Source of the DNA: Chloroflexota bacterium
GTDB lineage: Bacteria > Chloroflexota > Anaerolineae > Aggregatilineales > Phototrophicaceae
Assembly: GCA_003242205.1 (NCBI GenBank)
Contig: QGUR01000073.1
Location: 1-16,605 of the forward strand
Direction: 5' to 3'
DNA: 16,605 bases
In this document: positions 16,001-16,605 of the stretch, one piece after another
How the letters are laid out: every line of letters starts with the position of its first letter
How positions within the stretch are numbered: the stretch's first letter is position 1
The notes under the pieces: generated by a model
The model's database searches: none
What the model was told of the DNA's origin: nothing
Seen by the model: the letters and a program-made list of their open reading frames with translations, nothing else
Made by a program: the position numbers and the translations under genes

Positions 16001-16605
16001 GAGGATTACGAGTTCGAGCCAGAGATGGCCGGTCAGAATACCCTGTATGGCCGGGGTGGTAATGATCAGCTTTTCAGCGGCGCGGGCAATGATTTGCTCG
16101 ATGGCGGTGATGGCCACGACCTGCTGGTGGGCGGTGAGGGGGCGGACACGCTGCTTGGCGGCGATGGGGACGACGAACTTCACGATGATTACTGGTTTGA
16201 GGGCGGACTCACGCAGGGACCGGCGCAGTTAACAGAGGGTCAATGGCCGCTAACCGGGCAGTTCGACGATTATCTGGACGGCGGCGACGGGGATGATCGT
16301 CTCTTTAGCGATTACGGCAACGATACGCTAATCGGCGGCGCGGGCAACGATAGCCTCTATAGCTGGGCGGGTGACGATCTACTGCTGGGTGGCGACGGGG
16401 ATGACTTCCTGGTCGACTATACAGGCAACAATATCTTCAATGGCGGGGCGGGCAACGACACCATTTGGGATGGCGATGGGAACGACACCATCTATGGCGG
16501 TGACGGCGGCGGCGTAATTGGAATGTGGGGGGGTTGGAGCGGCGATTTCGTTTATGGCGGTGGGGGCAAAGAAAAGGTGTATTTTTTGTATCTTGCTGGC
16601 CATGA
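13046..16605 (+). CDS. Secreted SH3-like / WD40 propeller / RTX calcium-binding repeat protein, 3' end beyond the window
   Basis: One frame is open from ATG 13046 to the last base (1186 codons) with no stop, so the gene is 3'-partial. Residues 1-29 form a Sec signal peptide: basic start, hydrophobic core, VLA cleavage site before Gln30. Residues 30-150 are an N-terminal domain with four Cys, including CPALV and the ACAGLGRNSACYGY segment. About 151-210 look like a bacterial SH3 domain (IIRSLPSANA, then WVRVV and AGWIE). A second small domain with GCEEAPDALIVQGPE follows. Residues 289-580 hold seven WD40 blades, each ending in a (L/R)W-type strand (RLW, RWW, RLW, YLW, KVW, ELW, RLW), enough for one closed propeller. 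A linker (about 581-649) and a Pro/Thr-rich stretch (650-676) lead to RTX repeats (696 to the end). The product is extracellular, probably Ca-binding and acidic. GAAAG is a weak SD. Function unknown; adhesion or a surface scaffold is possible. Confidence 0.88.
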   Translation, partial: MKRFVARTGFATFFMFLCAAIFGARPVLAQLEASCPALVVQALEEADRACAGLGRNSACYGYNQVSATFNQVVDLDFFTAPSDRGDLNLFQSIRTAVLDTLRQQWGIAFLNVQALVPDSLPGQGVIFVLLGDADISNEVSPQEAFELAPPVEVIAQTTAIIRSLPSANANARGEITPGDVLAADGLSADRLWVRVVKGDVAGWIERSGLADSAALDGLPVLTDELRTPMQAFRFRTGIGRVGCEEAPDALIVQGPENLTVNLSANGANIILGSTIVLRTVSDVDSSDVLPGHTQAAQAVAFSLDGQTVVTGDTAGVLRLWMQAGGSLLRTWTGHEGEVMALAFAPDGELITAGSDGSLRWWDAASGVEIRTVATGAAVNGMAVSPTGDLIATIGADDVVRLWNARTGEPAGDVSLNGVAITALAFSPTGDSLALGGVDGSLYLWNVTAGTLAENWDAHSGAVRALAFHPEARFLVSGGDDAESKVWALPSGDLRLALPTGPVNALSLSSNGYTLAVGGPGRDVELWDAEGGGRQAVLSGHQGSIEGLAYSEDGMVLASGANDTTARLWRLAPRAMELITLDGYVVVDGVHVPPGYRSIAPLGSDGLVSGRWSPPTPVPVGELMDLALLTTLTDSVLHYPITLPLTSVAAVPTPTPTPAPSSPFPLPPTPASPAGPSDDSGSEPPCGVTAFVGDNESFTGTDCDDVIDGSDGSNSIIGGAGADLIRGYGGDDFLEGGDGDDTLEGGDGNDTLEGDSGFGRDLLRGGAGDDLMYGGPGDDTLEGGDGNDTLYGDDDDDTLDGGAGDDLIDGGSGNDQIVLGDDDGVDTVYAGDGDDTITIDGEQTGDYVNSGTGNDHVQFGPELSGELTIENDENTTLDFSALLAGIYVGNTEGPDPENPFPYIASGPNFYILLQGIYRHIIGTDYDDELDDDWLTEVDNLLDGRGGDDFLFSHSGNDTLLGGTGNDTLIGGVGNHLLDGGDGDDIIEDYEFEPEMAGQNTLYGRGGNDQLFSGAGNDLLDGGDGHDLLVGGEGADTLLGGDGDDELHDDYWFEGGLTQGPAQLTEGQWPLTGQFDDYLDGGDGDDRLFSDYGNDTLIGGAGNDSLYSWAGDDLLLGGDGDDFLVDYTGNNIFNGGAGNDTIWDGDGNDTIYGGDGGGVIGMWGGWSGDFVYGGGGKEKVYFLYLAGH
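13910..14786 (+). repeat. Seven WD40-repeat coding units
   Basis: Seven units of about 40-42 codons inside the secreted protein. Blade starts include LPGHTQAA, TGHEGEVM, DAHSGAVR and SGHQGSIE, and the inner strands read (A)LAFSPTG or similar. The units are diverged, with no strong DNA-level identity, so this is an old propeller and not a recent amplification. Confidence 0.8.
15131..16605 (+). repeat. RTX (hemolysin-type Ca-binding) nonapeptide repeats
   Basis: About thirty copies of the GGxGxDxLx type, e.g. GGDGDDTLE, GGDGNDTLY, GGAGDDLID, at 27-bp spacing, in blocks broken by non-repeat inserts (about 15620-15800, 15997-16040 and 16180-16262). In this family the Gly/Asp turns bind Ca and fold into a parallel beta-roll outside the cell. 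Near-identical DNA words such as GGCGGCGACGGCAACGATAC recur. The array is not finished at the window end. Confidence 0.9.

Noticed and set aside
15779..16183. Minus-strand ORF of about 134 codons with similar Ile/Ala repeats
   Set aside because: The same antisense shadow of the RTX repeats.
15131..16605. CRISPR-like or satellite array
   Set aside because: The repetition is explained by in-frame 27-bp RTX nonapeptide codons, with no unique spacers.

Overview
The window is GC-rich and almost fully coding. It looks like bacterial chromosome, probably Chloroflexota (Anaerolineae-like). That placement is inferred from gene style: several giant signalling proteins that join a regulatory output to an ATPase and TPRs, a cyclase with an N-terminal zinc ribbon, and a secreted protein with SH3-like, WD40 and Ca-binding repeat parts. 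There are no rRNA or tRNA genes, insertion sequences or CRISPR arrays that I can see.

Left part (1-2650, minus strand): two genes of a molybdenum hydroxylase of the xanthine/CO dehydrogenase family. The FAD subunit comes first, followed by a fused [2Fe-2S] plus molybdopterin-subunit gene. The fused gene stops abruptly at a normally conserved motif a few bases from the window edge, inside a 9-bp tandem duplication.

Middle part (2697-12300): three large sensor-ATPase genes. They are a LuxR-type HTH/NB-ARC/TPR regulator (minus), a Ser/Thr kinase/AAA/TPR protein (minus) and, divergent from the kinase, a zinc-ribbon/class III nucleotide cyclase/AAA/TPR protein (plus). They share one layout (output domain, P-loop NTPase switch, helical-repeat sensor) but have three different outputs: DNA binding, phosphorylation and a cyclic nucleotide. 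The kinase and cyclase share a 207-bp promoter region that holds small repeats.

Right part (12301-16605): a small minus-strand gene of unknown function follows. Its acidic C-terminus ends in Asp-Ile-Pro-Phe, like the protein-binding tip of bacterial SSB, although the rest does not look like an SSB. Divergent from it is a very long plus-strand gene that runs off the window. It encodes a secreted protein with a Sec signal peptide, an SH3-like domain, a seven-bladed WD40 propeller, a Pro/Thr linker and about thirty RTX-type Ca-binding nonapeptides. Large antisense ORFs over the RTX region are shadows of the repeats.
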